NCBI GenBank assembly: GCA_013396915.1
Contig: VWZL01002824.1
Coordinates: forward strand, 372,001-436,000
Direction: 5' to 3'
DNA length: 64,000 nucleotides
Origin: Stercorarius parasiticus
Taxonomy: Eukaryota; Chordata; Aves; Charadriiformes; Stercorariidae
This document shows, in pieces, positions 1-13,915 of the stretch. The notes under the pieces were generated by a model. The model searched no databases. It was not told where the DNA came from and was given only the letters and a program-made list of their open reading frames with translations. The number at the start of each line of letters is the position of its first letter. Positions within the stretch are counted from its first letter, which is position 1. The position numbers were made by a program, and so were the translations under genes.

Positions 1-720
1 CTAATTGCACTGAAGGCATTTCCTCAGGGTTCACATCACAAAAGTCTTGAGACAATTCAGTTGTAAATCTCTGTGGGGACTGAGCTGAGAGCAATGTCAT
101 GGCCCCAAGCACTGTGCCAAGAGCAGACGAGATTACTAATGCCAGTGAAATATTCTTTATCTGCACAACAACCAATCCTCTGGATTGTCACCAAGTGCAA
201 AATGAAGCACCTATCTGCCAAATATGAGAAATTGCTTGTATTTCAGGACAGAAACCTGACCTATCTGTTTGTCTCACATGCCAGCTGCTTTGCCTACATT
301 AGGTGGAAATGAGAAATTTATTAAGTGTAAAGTGCACAGCACAATGAATAAGCAAACTAAAAGACTCTTGCTTTGCTGACTGATTATTTTATTCACTCAT
401 TGATTAAAACATTTTTCCTGGAGCAAGAATGGCTGGTAAGCTTGGTTTGAAAAGTATAAATAACAAAAGAATTAAAACAAGCAGGTTTGGGGGTTTTTTT
501 TAACATCTGATCTTAACCATCTTCTTGGAAAAATATGTTTTTATAAACTGCAAATAATGTAATGTTTTTGATGTTATCATTTTAAAAGCAATTAATTCTT
601 GGTTTTAGCTAAAACAAATAAAGGTTAGAATTTTATTGCATTTCACACTCCTCCTCATGTGTAACAGTAGTACAGTAAGTAAAGTGATAATTAATTGCTC
701 CTCCTATTATGTCTCTCTAG
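1..720 (+). other. Intron upstream of the LRR1 exon (3' part)
   Basis: No exon is recognised. The stretch is AT-rich and ends in a pyrimidine-rich tract with the acceptor tctctctag at 712-720. In this family the preceding exon encodes the signal peptide and N-terminal LRR cap; nothing like a Cys-rich LRRNT or a hydrophobic leader is visible here, so it is inferred to lie left of the window. A 79-codon open frame at 73-312 has no recognisable domain and is treated as chance. Confidence 0.6.
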
Positions 721-792
721 AGATCTGAAGAATAATTTGATCAGCACAATTGAGCCAGGGGCCTTCCATGGACTTTCAGAACTCAAGCGCCT
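721..792 (+). CDS. ADGRA2: ADGRA2-like exon: leucine-rich repeat 1
   Basis: This 72-nt exon encodes one 24-residue leucine-rich repeat. It begins with the third base of a codon and ends with two bases of the next (phase 2 on both sides), the usual one-repeat-per-exon layout of LRR genes. The frame reads DLKNNLISTIEPGAFHGL then SELKR, with L/I/F at the expected LRR positions and the asparagine ladder position occupied. The DLKNN start and ELKR end fit ADGRA2; ADGRA3 has a different residue at the lysine position. The acceptor is tctctctag and the donor gtaagt is strong. In the receptor, the LRR array lies at the outer tip of the extracellular region and, with the Ig domain, has been implicated in RECK binding (family knowledge). 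Because the exon is symmetric, skipping it would delete exactly one repeat without a frameshift. Confidence 0.92.
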
Positions 793-3700
793 GTAAGTAT
801 TAATTCCATTTGAGTTATTCTGCAAACTGTGTTTGTATCGACATTTCTATCCTTGGGCAACTCAAATATGCCACCAAGCAATAATCACATAAGGACACTG
901 GCTGTAAAATAGAAAATCACACACCGTGCTTTTTAAATTTACCATGCCTTTTTCTTCTTCTTTCCCTCCTTTTTTTTCCCCATTTCCCCTTTCTTTTTTA
1001 CCTTTTCCCATTTAAAATTATCTATTTGCTCTCCAGTAAATGTCCTAACAAGTACATCTATAAAGTTAAAAAACATGCTTAATTAATGACTTAGCAGACA
1101 ATGTATCACTATAGTCATTAATCAGAAATAAAACTAAGTGGTTTAAGTCTGTATAAACAATGTTTTGTTCTACACTAAGTTTTTTTTGATGTGTACGGTC
1201 TACTTTTATCACAGACCAGGTCTATAAAATAAATTCTTAGACAGGAAACTTTGTCATGCTTTAGAATTTGTCTGCCATTTTCATACCTCTCACATTGACT
1301 CTGCTTGACATTTTTTTATTTTTAGCGTGGTTTTCTAAGGAAACAAGACTTAGGCAATATATTGCCTGTCCATCATTCTTGCATTCTTCTTTTTGAAAAT
1401 GTTCTCATAGTACTTTTGAAAGGACTGACTGATTTTTAAACAACATTTGTAGAGAGTAAAAATATCTAAGTTACTAAGATCCTACAGGTAGGCCTTTTTG
1501 CTTTTAATTAACAAGGACTACAGAGCCTCCTTAGTTCTACTCAGCCTAAAGGAAAAGTGAGATGAACCCTTTTTCAACTACAATTTTTCAAGTGACAGCA
1601 TCCAAATGTCCATGTAATGGCTAACCAGGCCATCAGCACACACCAGAAATCTGCCTAGCCATCGTGTGTGCTGTCTTTTGTGTGATGAGAAAACCTATGA
1701 GAAAACAGGGATTATTTTTGTGGGATGGGAAGATTTAGAGGAGAAGGAATGCAAATCCACAGAAAAAGAAATTTACAAATCCTTCTGCTTTTCTCCTCTG
1801 AGGTTAAATTCCCTAACAGCTATGTACAGGGAACACTGCACAAACTAAGTAAAAGATTTCCATCTGTGATCATATAGGTAGCGGTGTTTTCTAATACCAA
1901 CCACCAAGTTTTAGTGCATGTGGGTAGAAAGCCAATGACATAATAACGATGAAGTCAGAGTAGCATATATATTTTTAATACAAAGAAAAACATTAGGTTG
2001 AAACTTTCTTGCTCACTCTGTATATAGGGATAACAATACAATGAAATGATCGAAATGAGTGCTAATTGTTGCTTTGGCCACATACTCTAATAACACAACC
2101 CTGACCTCTTGTGGGAAAACCAGGAAACCTGTGCAAGTCATGGGCTGCACATCTGAAGACTGCACAGGTGGAGGCTTGCGTCGGCCAGGAGAGGCAAGTC
2201 AAGGAAGAGGAAGTCATTAGGCACTGGGAAAAGTGAGAAGAAAAGACTCCAGCAAACTACAACAGGCAACGTTGGGATTTATCATGCTAGATCTCAAAAA
2301 ACCCCTTGTTGCTGATATGAACAAGTAACGCTGGGAGCAAACTAGATACAGGGACTTGATTAATTACTAGACTGCCACATGTTTGGTACAAATCTTGTAG
2401 TTCCATGGTAAACAAGAAAATCTCTGCACTCCTTCACTGTGCGACTGTTGGGTAGCAGGCAGTTCAGCAAAAGGCATAAATAGTGTAAACTCCAGCTGAA
2501 TGCTGAATATAGTAATTACTTTAAGACTGTACTTTCCATTCCCATCTTCTTATTTCACATGTAAAATATAAATGACGCTGTGAAAAGCAGAAGCTGATAT
2601 AATATGGGCAACTGCAAGAGATATGGCTATGGCAAGTCAGACAGAAAAACTGCAGGCTGTCAACATCAAAATGTTTTCTGTGAATGATTTGGAGAACCAT
2701 AATAATTTGTATTTGAATGACAAACTGAATTATTTCAAGGGTTTACTCAAAAAGCTACACACAAAATTGATGAAAATTGAAAATTTATGAAACATTAAAA
2801 TTATGGCACTTGGTTATTCAACAGAGGAGTTTTGTTTTCCCTAATGTCAATTTTACAAGTCAGCATTAGTAAGTTAAATGTCTTACTCCTGAAAAGGAAC
2901 ACCAGCTTTGTACATTACGAATTGAATTATGTCTAATATTACATGTATTAGTCTGTGGAGGAATGTGCGGCAAGTTGTCTTTTCTTTTTGCTAATATTTT
3001 TTTAGAAAACATGTTTCACAATACTGAGATTTCAGCTACTGCCATATATCTTATTGTGAAAAATAACACTCATTGAAGTAAACTTTGAGAAAAGGGTATG
3101 TAGCCTTTCACTCTATTAAAAATACCATTTTACTGGGTGCCACAATTAAAGAAATATGCACTTGTTTTGATTAGTTTTGATGAAATTTACTTTTGCTACC
3201 CAAAATATGCCCCACATAGTGATGCGTTTCTTCCATATGTGTTCAGACTTTGCTTAGGCAAAGTAAAGCATTGCCCAACCAAGAATTCTGGGTAGATTCT
3301 TGTTTACTGTTTACCTCTTCTAGTAGAAAGATATTTATTTATAGATATATGTATTTGTATGTTTGGTTGTCTTGAACTTGCATTTTTAGATTTCCTATGT
3401 AGCTTTCATTAGGAGAACTTAAAGAATAATGCTAATATGTAATTATTGCACTATATTGTTATCCACACTATTTTCTCAGCTGTTGCCTACTTAATATCCT
3501 TGACAAGCATTTAAGAAATATTTTCATTCTAATGTGATGTTTCATCATTTAATTGTACAACAATATAATCTTTGTCTGATAGGACAAGACTTTGCAGTGA
3601 ATTCTAAAGAAATTGCCTTCACATTCTAGCTAATTGCATATGTCTCCATGAAAGCAATAACTAGATTTTTCAAACTACAACCCTTATTCTCCTTTTTGAT

Positions 3701-4661
3701 GACTTTAGTGTTCTCATGTAACAAAAGAAAAATAGGGAATCCGCACAATGTAACAAAGGAATCGGAAGACTACTACTGATTCTAAACCAAAAATATATTC
3801 AGATCATTTTAATGATGTATAATCACTTAAAATCCTTACATTACTGCAATTATTTAAAAAAACCCTATATGTGATAAGAAGGAAAATTTGAGTCAAGGTT
3901 GAAAACCAAATATGTAAAAATTAAACCCTAGTTCAGAATGCACCAAAGGGCAGCATTCATGTTGTTATCACAACATAATTGTTCGTACCTATTTCTGTCT
4001 CCTTCCTGTAAGTATCCTATACATTATGTCGTATGTATGACTTGTACAGAAAACACCCATTCACCTTTCTGCAGAGGAGAGTTACAGAACGTAATGCCTT
4101 GTACTATTTGTGGTCTAGACAGCCACAGTATTGCTCTTAAAAGACCTTGCCAAGTGCTTATCAAGACTGACCTTCTTACTCACTCAAAAATTAATTGCCC
4201 TCTGGTTTCTGCGATTTTTTCAGCAAGAAAGGATTCCGTCAGTGAGATGAGATATTAGTAAACAGGAAAAATATGTCAATTTTTGCTGAATATTGCATGC
4301 AACAAAATGCGTAGTATTTTTTAGAAGTAAAGGAATAGATGCTAGTAACTTTGATAAAGAAAATTCTTTATATTGGAAATCATTTTTTTTTATTTGCGAC
4401 ATATACTAATGACATTAAAATGTGATTTTATATAAGTTGCAGGATGGTATGTTTAATTGCGGAATATTGCTCAGTAATGGTAATACAAAAGTTGTTAAAT
4501 CTATTTAATTCAGTTATGTTACATTACGGAAAAAGGTTTTATTTCTTGTTTGTCTCTAACCCCATGAGAGTTAAAGATAAAGAGGCTGTATGTGATTATG
4601 TAGGTGTGTATATGAAAAAGACAGACCTAATGTTTCACGGGGGTTTTTTTGTGTGTTTCAG
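793..4661 (+). other. Intron between LRR1 and LRR2 exons
   Basis: About 3.9 kb of AT-rich intron with donor gtaagt and acceptor gtttcag. I see no exon, RNA gene or clear transposon. Pyrimidine runs occur around 952-1010. Open frames at 1666-1848, 3938-4258 and 4220-4402 (minus) are short and show no family signature. The open frame at 4444-4737 merely runs into the LRR2 exon. Confidence 0.6.
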
Positions 4662-4733
4662 GGATCTTTCAAATAACAGAATTGGTTGCCTAACACCAGA
4701 AATGTTTGTTGGACTTAACAGTCTTCACAAACT
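4662..4733 (+). CDS. ADGRA2: ADGRA2-like exon: leucine-rich repeat 2
   Basis: A second symmetric 72-nt exon encoding a 24-residue LRR: DLSNNRIGCLTPEMFVGL then NSLHK, with the last leucine codon split across the donor. The stretch DLSNNRIGCL is shared by ADGRA2 and ADGRA3 and is the strongest single family signature in the window; the following threonine fits ADGRA2. Joining CT from the LRR1 exon to the first G here restores a leucine codon, which confirms the phase. The acceptor is gtgtgtttcag after a T-rich tract and the donor is gtgagt. An open frame continues upstream through the acceptor from 4444, but the upstream residues do not resemble an LRR and are intronic. Confidence 0.93.
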
Positions 4734-5419
4734 GTGAGTATAATGACACAGGAGAAATCCCAACTGTCACATGGCTTACCTGAGTAGAGTTGGCAATAAA
4801 CTTTCATTATAAGAAAATTATAGGTTTTGTACTAAAAAAAAATCTCTCCTGAGCCTTTGATTATGATGACTTGATATTTTAAAGATGTTGTTTCTGTTTG
4901 TAATTGTAAAATCTATCAGAACTGCAAAGATTGAAATTTCATTTTCACATTGCAAAGAGGCTGAACGTGACATTTCTGTTTGCATGTCTCAGAAACAATT
5001 CAAGGTCAAGCACACAGATGAGACTTACACTGGTTAAAAGGGATACATTGCTCTTTCTAACCATTACAGATCAATTAGAATTCTATAACTTTTTTTTTCC
5101 TTAAGTGTATTACATAAAAAAGTAAGCATATACTGAGAAACAAAATGTATGAAGTGTCAAGCAAATTTGGAATATCAGGGTAGTTCAAATTGCTTCAGAA
5201 ATATCAATTTTAGACAGTCTGTTTAGGGTGTTGTGTTGTACACTTTATTTGTCATAGTACTTTTTGAGTGATTAGTTTATCATATGCAATGCACTGGAAT
5301 ACGCTCTAGGGAGCAAAGCAATCAACTTGCATATCCATAAGCACTCCAGAGCGCTGTGTGATCAATAGGCTATCAGGATAGTCTAGAAAGAGCACTCAGA
5401 AAACATGAGATTATGATAG

Positions 5420-6080
5420 TATACCCAGGCTGTTCAGTTTTAGGGATAATCGGATGACCTGGAAGAAGCGATAAAATGTGCAATGATGAAGTTTGCTAGT
5501 AGATACTAAGTTAACCAAAGAGTTAGAGAGAAGGGTTGATTTTTTAAGGACAGCAGTAATGTACAGGACTGGGCAGTAAAATGGCAGATGAAATTTATTG
5601 TAGATAAATATTAAGTGATGGAAGGGAGAAGAACCAGTCTGTTCTGAGCTAACCATTAAAATGCAGGAATGATGTTTTGAGATTAGAGCAGGTAATGCCA
5701 TGAAAACATCTGCTCAGTGCTCAGTATCATTTAAAAAAAGAAAAGGGGGGGGGAGTATTATTAAAGGAAGAGAGAACAAATTGGAGAACATCCATTGTAC
5801 TACAGTAAAAAAACCAAAGAACCTGCATTTTTAATACTGTGAGCAGTTCCAGTCTGCCCATCTCAAAAAGATGACAAAAACTAGAAAAGGTTCAGAGAAG
5901 GACAGAAAGGAATGGCCAAAAGTGTGGTACAGCATAGGAAAGTCCTAGGAATTAGTAAGCTGGCTGCGACTTTCCTGGCTGGAAAGGGACAATTCACAGG
6001 AAGGGCCCTGGTTTAAATGGACATTTGGCCAGACCCAGAGGGCTCTGTGTCTTCATTGATATCTGTCTTCATTTCTGAAT
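5420..6080 (+). mobile_element. CR1-type LINE fragment, diverged
   Basis: The stretch matches, with many mutations, the 3' part of amniote CR1-type LINEs. The phrases resemble 'data of one to two genes': tgatgaagtttgctagtaga near 5483, gcagatgaaatttattgtag near 5583, and ctagaaaaggttcagagaag near 5881 just after a catctcaaaaagat segment. The order of these phrases is that of an intact element read on the plus strand. A run of nine or more G near 5745 interrupts it. No open reading frame survives. Edges are approximate because divergence is high and no tail is clear. Confidence 0.65.
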
Positions 6081-7569
6081 GGGAAATAAATTCCTATACT
6101 GCATCGTAGTGTGTTATAAATCTCATACTTTATTTTCTTCCTCTCCAGCCAGTTCTGGCATTTCCTTGGAAAAACAGGGAACTCTTTCTAGAAAGATCTG
6201 CCATGAGGTCAAGATGACACCAGGTAAAAGGCTGAAATCTGGCATGCTTACTGATCACATTAATGAGAGTAACTATGCCAAATCTTCTCTGATGAAAACA
6301 CATGAGAACAGATGATGGGAAGAGCCTCGATAGCTTGCTGATGACCAGGTGCAGGCTGCCCCTCTTTTTCCTCATCTCAGATGAGTTGACAAATTGGGCA
6401 AGACCAGCTCCGCTGTTGAGGGTTGCTGGGTCTCCTTTTGTTGTGCACAGTGAACATGACTGTGATTATATAGCCAGATTACCATAGGAGGTATGTTTAA
6501 TTCAAAATGGTGAAGTCATCTTATTGAATGGAAGGTGCCTCTAGATGCTAGGAGCAATCTTAACGGAAACTGTTCAAAACCCTGATCTCTCAGAAAAACA
6601 TGTCTAAAAATTCCATTCATAAATCTTCCAGACTTCATCTTAAAAGCTAATTAGAAGTTAAGTACAGAACGTCAGTCCTGTGATGGTAAGGAACAGAAAT
6701 TCATTCATAGTGAGCATATGACGTTTATTCTGTGGCAGTGTTTGGCTGCACTGTCCCCTTTCCTCTGAAGACCACAAAAGAGTGTGGCAGCATATCTCCG
6801 CGTCTTTCACTGATACCAGAGATGTCAGAAAAAGGCACAATATGCATGCTACATGCCTGTAGTTACTGGGCTGATCAAACACACTAGTTCAGTTTCCTTA
6901 TGTAACATAGATTTGCCATATCTCTGCTCATTCTAGTAACCTGTGTACCTGTCCCAGTGTTGGCGAATCTTTTCTGAGGGTGCAGATCCAGAGAAAGTCT
7001 CCCAGTTCCCTCTACACTATCGTTAACACTGTATCTTCCTTCCTCTAGTCTTTTTGTGCATCCTAAGTAAATATTCATGTTTCCCTCAAGATGGAGCTAA
7101 CTTTCATTTCCAATGGATGTAGATCCAGAGCTTTTTGTATTGTTTTCCATCTGAGGCCCCAGTTTATTGCAGAAGTTTGAATTAGACCTTTCTTAAGTAT
7201 GATTCTCAAGTGCCATTCTTGTTACACTTTTCACTTTGAATAATATTATTTAATGAAATTACTAGACATCTCATCTTCAGGAGTGTTCACCTCTCCTTGT
7301 CTGATAGTTCTCTTAATATTGACCAGTCGTTGGTTTTGTTATTACCAGATTTCATTTTCACATGCTTACATTTCTGAGCCAGAGTGATTCGTGAAAGCAC
7401 TAAATACAATCAGTCACAAGACTGTTTGTGCAGAACACCAGTAATGTCTTACTCCTCTCCCTTCTATCCTGTCCGTTATCTTACAGTGTCTTACAATAAA
7501 TGCACATAAAGCCGGGTTCTTCATGCTTTAATGGCTGTTATGTCCATGCATCAGTGGAAAAAATGATGA

Positions 7570-7830
7570 TTCTGGTAACTGTAGACCTGTTAGCCTGGCC
7601 TCATTGTATTTGATGCAGTAAATGAGTGAGTTTTGAATGAAAGAAAAATGGAAAAAAATGTTGGCAAGTCAGAAATGGGAAAAAAAATCAATATACATCT
7701 ATTGGAGATGTAGCATGTAATCATATAAAAAAGATCACTAATTTTCTAGACAAGGAAAATTATTTATTGATTTTCATATACATCTAACATGATACCACTT
7801 AAGCAGGAGAAAAACATTAACATTTGTACT
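7570..7830 (+). mobile_element. Possible CR1/L3-type LINE reverse-transcriptase fragment
   Basis: Near 7573-7605 the plus strand reads NCRPVSLAS, close to the NYRPVSLTS block of CR1-clade reverse transcriptases. Downstream, an aacatgataccactt segment near 7787 resembles the later conserved block around FDxVPH in the same family, at a suitable distance. The intervening sequence is badly decayed and the open frame is gone. It is upstream in LINE order from the fragment at 5420-6080 but physically downstream of it, so the two are separate insertions. Confidence 0.4.
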
Positions 7831-8397
7831 AGTGATTTCAAGTGAGTGGTATTAGCCTAGAAGGCCTCTGGTTGCTCAGGTATTTTTTGGATTTTAACCA
7901 GTTCTGCAAATCAGTATTCATGTTGTAGGTGGTCTTGGGAAAGATAATTTCCAGAATTTAGTGTGTGCTCCTCCCATAAATACCTATAATCCAAATGACC
8001 AACCTTACTGAACAGAATAGAAAATAGTGGTAACGGGATATATTTAGGGAATATATAATGTCTGCTCTTTCTTCATTTCTTACTTATAATATAGTAGTAT
8101 TGCTAAAGTGTCTTTTGCACCTTGTTTTAGTGTACTTTCCAAAGTTCAACTTAATTTTTGGTAATTCTCATAATCCCTCTATGCTTCCTGTCTTTTTGCT
8201 GTTTTCCTGTTCGTTATAGTCTCTCTACTTCTTTGATCTTTTTAAGACTTGAATTCTTTTTTCAAGATTTACGATTTGGTTATTGATCCATTTAGTCTAT
8301 CTTCCATTTTTCTTATTTGGGTTTTAAATTGCCTTTCTACCATTGACTTAACAAATGGGGCCATTCCAGGTCGTGTACTTTAGTGGTTCTTCGCTAG

Positions 8398-8427
8398 TTA
8401 CTTTATTTATTTATTTATTTTTATTTC
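8398..8427. repeat. TTTA microsatellite
   Basis: Short run of about five TTTA units within intron, interrupted by an extra T. Simple-sequence slippage; no function visible. Confidence 0.8.
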
Positions 8428-11400
8428 AAATGTCTGTCCTTTGAAATCAGAGGCATAGTAATAGATAAGTCTAAATTTCCCTTTCGTCTAAAGTAAATCA
8501 GTTCATGATTGCTATGGCAAAAGTTATGACTTTGTGTTTAGTAGGGACTGCCCTCCTTAGCAAACCGAAGTCAGAGAGTACCATTTCTCTTGTTGGGTCA
8601 GTGATTATTTTGTGAAGAAATACAACCACAATCTCAATCAAGAGGAACCGTTCCCTGCTGTTCATAATATCATTTGTTCCTTGGTCTCGGAAATCTCATT
8701 TAATTCCATATTGCTGATAGTAATTATTTGAGCTGGGATCTCAATTTGCCTCTGATGTAAGAACTAGTGATTGCTCGTTGACTGCAAGCTAATGCCACCT
8801 GGTACTTTTCTAACACTTTCTAGCTTTTTTCTGTGTGGAAGTTCATACAAACTTCCCAGAATCAAACTTTTTAGACATGTTTAAAATACGGTAAGTCACC
8901 TTTCCGTTGCTACTGATACTTCTGGATTGTGCTTACTTGTCGTTTCAGGAGTACGAGAAAGCTGTTCTCTGAAATGGTTATTGAGAAGCATTTACTCAGT
9001 GGAACATCAGTGTCTGTAGCTGTACCAGGGAAAAGATGACAAGTTCTTAGACATGGAACTGGTTTCAGAGCCGCCAAGTGTGGTTTAGGTTACTGAAGGA
9101 GCAATATAAAGATGTATACATATGTGTTGATTTATGCAGTTGTTGATTGTGGTAATTAGAGCTCTCCTGTGTTATGTTAGCAGAGATGAAGTACAGAAGG
9201 ATCTTTGCAGGCTGTTATCAAAACCAGTAGGGAGAGCCATGAGTCCACTGGAAGGAGCAAAGGACATAAATCTTTTCATGCACCTTCTGTGAAGTACAGA
9301 GATGAGATTTTCATATACTGTTTACAAGCAGAAATACCAGGTGAAATAAAATAACACAGTGTATTTCAGTTGATCTTGTAAGTTTAATTCAGTTTGAAAA
9401 AATGGAATTAGAGCTGAAAAATCAGCCCTAGGCCCAAACCGACATTAGATGTTTAATCAAATGATGTGATGCATTTATCTAAACTGAGTAGGGCAAAGGT
9501 ATGTTTAAATACTTTGCTAAAATAAAGGATGAGAACTGCCTGAGCTGTCAGGGATAATGCAAACACTCTTCAGAGGGCTTGGTAGTTTTGTGCAGCCTAT
9601 TTTAGAACGGGACAACCTACAGGATTCTTGAATTTAGAAAAATTTAATTAGTAGTATCTTCTAGTATTGTTTTGAAAACATGCACACATAAAGAAACTAC
9701 AAAAAATTCTCAGCCTCTTGATAATGTAGAAAAGACAACTTTTACTCCAGTTGCAGTCAGGATGTATATTTCAGTGAACAGGAACTGAACTTCAAGTTAC
9801 TAATGAAATCTAAAATTTCACACAGCTCCTGAAACTACTGCAGCCAGTGAGTTGTGATTATGTTCCTTGAGACTGATCTAATTTTTACACCTTCTTGGAT
9901 TTGATGATTTGTACTCTGGAAAATGATTCCAAAATGCTTTCACATCATATGACAGATGCAGCTGACAGTGCCTCAGACAGTATAAGAGAAGATTTATTAT
10001 ATCTTCAAAGATATTAGCTTAACTTTTTTGGCTTATATATTACCCTTTGGCTGTGTTTATGCTATGATGAGGTGCACGTATTCTAACTAGGAGTGACATA
10101 ATTGAATGCAACAAATCTTCCAAATCTCCTTTGGTCCCTCAGTGGCCATGTTTCAGTGCTTTGTTCCAGAATTACATATGCAAATATATTTCTGCTAGGT
10201 AATGGAGCTGCCATCCACATTAATTCTGTTTATATTTAATCTAAATATCAAGAGCTGTGGAATACTGGGATGGTGCCGCTGTAGTGATATACCAGCTTTA
10301 ATTCTTTAGTCCCTGTGAGTTAGCTCTTCAGGTTCTGAAATGCTGCAACTTCAAATCTGTTTCAACAAGAAGCTACTGCTGGATCTTCTTTTGGAAGTTC
10401 GAAACAGAACTTCCTCCTCACTTCCAATTTTTTGATTAAAGTGTATCTGATTTATTCTTCATCCTGCCTCTGAATCATCATCAGCAGTTAGTTTTATGAT
10501 AATATTATACCATAAATTCTTGTGTGACTTTCTTGCTGTCACTGAAGCAACTAATCACTTTATATGGTGCCAGAAATGAAGTACAAAACCAGGGAGGTAG
10601 TGAATCAAACAGACCCCACTTCAGCAACATCAAGAAAATATGCACCATAACCTGCCCTCGCTGTATTTTCCCCTCCTATCTGTCTTTTTTGCACAGAAGA
10701 TCAGTCTGTCACCCTTGCATTCAGCTTTTGCTTTTTAATACTGCTCGTAAGAGTGAAACATTCTTCATATCCATATACTCCCACTCCTACCTCTATTTTG
10801 CCTCAAAATGGTCCTTTGAGACGCATTTGTCATTTATATTAAAGCTTTTGGCATAAGTATTTTATTAGTTTATGTAAAGGCAAAAGAGTATTTGGTATAT
10901 GGAAAAAAATAAGTGTAGGACCTTATTTGTAAGAGTAAAATGTTTTACCTCTGATATAACAGAAAGCACATGTTGCTGCTAATGGACTAAGTTAATGGCA
11001 TAGTAAGTGCTATCAGCTTTGGAGTGCATTAATTTGTTACGTTTGAAATGTTTGCAAACTAGGTGATACAGATGTTTTTAGAACAAATGTCCTTTTAAAT
11101 CAAGCAAGCGTGGGTTTCAGGATATCTGAAATGGTGGAATTTCACAACGTTATGCATTTGGAGAGATTTTAATAATATAACATAAATGATGTGAACTGAC
11201 AGAACCAGGCGTTTGCCAGAATCAGATATCTAGCTCAGAAATACATGTGTTATTGGGGTGATTTAAGAAGATTTCTGAAAGGTTTGCTGGAGAAGAAGCT
11301 ATTCCCACTGTTGGAGATCGAGATATTATAATGATGTGTTTCTGCGGCATAGAAATGTATTGCTTTATGATTTATACAGCCCTGTGAACATGATCCTAGT

Positions 11401-12071
11401 TTGTTAATTATTAGTAGTAATATGGAAACTTCAAACCAGGTCATTGCCAGAAGAATATGAAAGAATATTAAAATTGGCTTGCTGGCTTTGTGCTGACTTT
11501 TGGACTGTCAGGAACTCAATTATTCCAGCACTTGACAAGACCACTGAAGAAAAGGGTTACATACTTTTCTACCATGGTAAAAAGAAACTGAAAATCTGTA
11601 AATGCAACATGAGTCAGGATTTTTTAGGTTAGCATAACGTAGGTGAGCTCTGGCTAGATATCTTGGTGGATTTGGTACGACCTATGGAAAGCGCATAGAT
11701 TCAGGAGGTGCAGAATAGGCACCACTGGAAGGTGCATAGCTACCGTACATCTGCTGTACCCTGCTACGTCAGCTGTGGAAATGACTTACAGTTTTTCCCT
11801 GTTTCCAAAAGTATTGCCCAGAGATAAAGCCTTCCTTTGGTCCAAATGGAATTACCAAACTTCAGACCTGGTGTAGAGCTTGTTTTGTGGTAAGAAGCCT
11901 GGCTAGCTATTTAAGGGGAAAGCTGGGATTTGCATCAGATCAGAAATGTTGTCATACTGCAGTGGGGCAAGGCAGAGAAAAGAAACTCCCTGTATTTCTG
12001 CCTTCGGGCTGCCATTCATGCAAGGCTAGGCAGATTGCTTTCCCCGTCCTTCAGTTCAGCATCATCGTCCT

Positions 12072-12152
12072 CTGTCAGTAAGTTTATACCACTGTAACTG
12101 CTTTCATATTGGTGGAACCACTTCTGATTTACTTCAGTGTAAATGTCAAGGT
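12072..12152. repeat. Possible ancient foldback repeat
   Basis: The segment opens with ttataccactgtaact and closes with gatttacttcagtgtaaa, imperfect inverted arms of a type often seen in old amniote interspersed repeats in which both ends read like TTACACTGGTGTAA. The pairing is weak and the family cannot be named from sequence alone. Confidence 0.3.
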
Positions 12153-13915
12153 TATCAGTTTCTGATGTAGTCCGTTTAATGTCCCAGTTCACTGAGCTGC
12201 TTCAGCATATGCCTCGTCAGGGCTTATGTCCAGTAAGCACATGAGTAGATCCATTTAATTTTAAGTAAAGAGGTAACTGAGTCTTTGTGAAATGCTCAAT
12301 AATTTTAGTTCCTCTTGATAACTCCAAAATATTAAAGGTATAGAAATAGGTAGCTACAAGCAAACATTCATTTCCACCTTTAGACATACCCACACTTGAA
12401 GAGATACTGGAAAGCCCTTCCATTTCCAAGAGTTTTGTGCCACAACTGTGTTAAAGGGCCACTGTAAAACAAAATCTTAACAATGAGTTCAATTATATCA
12501 ACACATCTCATCGTCACTCAACATAATGAGATATAATTTCACTTAACGTTGCTGAGCCAGTTTATTTTTCTGTATTAGTAGAATTTTGCTTTGAAATACC
12601 ATGAAAATTTGAAGTGTTCAAAGTTAGTTTTCTTTTTTTTTTTCATTATTTCAGTGGTGAAAAAATGTGTACAAAAGTAAGATTATTTATTATTTCAAGA
12701 ATGCTCCATAATTTTCTTAAAGTAATTTATAAATTAGCAATATTCACTCTTCTTTTGTGAATTCATTGATCCATGTGTATCTGTACAGGTTTCTGTAGAA
12801 AGCATGATCCTTGAGGGGTTTTTCCTTCCTCACTTTATGAAGCTGGTTCAGATCTTTTGCAGCTTGCTAGATTTCTCGTTGGTGGAACATTGCTCCTGAT
12901 CTGAATTTGTATCTTCAGTTTAGTATATATTCTTTACTTTGTAGACATAAGAGAAGTAAAATTAATAATTATAAAAACATCCGTTTTGATGAAAAAGTAA
13001 TGAAACCATTTTCTTTGCCAGTCTATAGTCTTTCCTATATGTAACAACAGTGAAGAGATCTGAAATTTCACTTATAGCTGAAATTTTGTAGCCATCCTTG
13101 AATTCAGACGTGTAGGCATCAGGCATTGGATAGAAAGGAACATGTATCAGTATTTCAAAAGTAGGTAACTCATATGCTGTGAAATGTTAATCTTGGATAC
13201 TGCATTAATTTTTCAGTTTACTGGTATGGAAAAAGACAGTATTACTTGACATGAAGCATTTACCTTTTACACTATTAAGGCACTGGCAGAGCAATACTGT
13301 TAATCCAGGCAAAATTAAATTGCATCTGTTTGCGAGTATTCAGGCTAATCCATTCAGCCATCAAGACAAGAAATAGTAAAACAGTAGTTAAAATGGAAAT
13401 GTCCTTACATTAGGGATGGGAAAAATCAGTCTTTTTAAAATCCTTTGTAATAAAACGATTTGTGTAGTTACTTTGAAAACTCATTACTGTTTTAAGGGAT
13501 TGCTTGAATTCTTCTGAGCATTACTAAATTAAGACACTGTTTTTATTTCTTTACCTTGAAGTGGCATTCTATGTATACTATAAAAATGCAGCATAGGTCT
13601 CACTGACTAATGATTGTATTAAATTAAATTCTAGAGTATTATCTTCTAGAATTCTATTAAATATGTAGAAATATTCCTGTTTATTAGACTAAGTGAATTA
13701 CGTGTATACCTGCTGGGAAAATAAAAGAAGTAAAAGCGTATGATTTGATTTGAACATTGCTGTCATTTACGAAAAAGCAATGTATAAATTTAAGTGTGTT
13801 TCTACTGTTGTCAAGAAAGCAGGATTTCTCAATTAGCATTGGGGCATTATAGTCTATAACAATTTTGCTTTCTTCTTGTATTTGTTATGACTGACTGCAA
13901 ATTGCTTTTTTCTAG

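Larger units (their letters stand above)
4734..13915 (+). other. Intron between LRR2 and LRR3 exons
   Basis: About 9.2 kb with donor gtgagt and acceptor tttttctag. It contains two diverged plus-strand CR1-type LINE pieces (5420-6080 and 7570-7830), a TTTA run at 8403-8425, and a possible ancient foldback repeat near 12072-12152. Otherwise it is AT-rich unique sequence with no exon recognised. Open frames of 60 to 110 codons here (for example 10524-10856) have no recognisable domain or splice context. Confidence 0.6.

Noticed and set aside
73..312. 79-codon open frame near the left edge, considered as the first exon with signal peptide and LRRNT
   Set aside because: No hydrophobic leader, no Cys-rich cap pattern, and no donor in the phase needed by the LRR1 exon.
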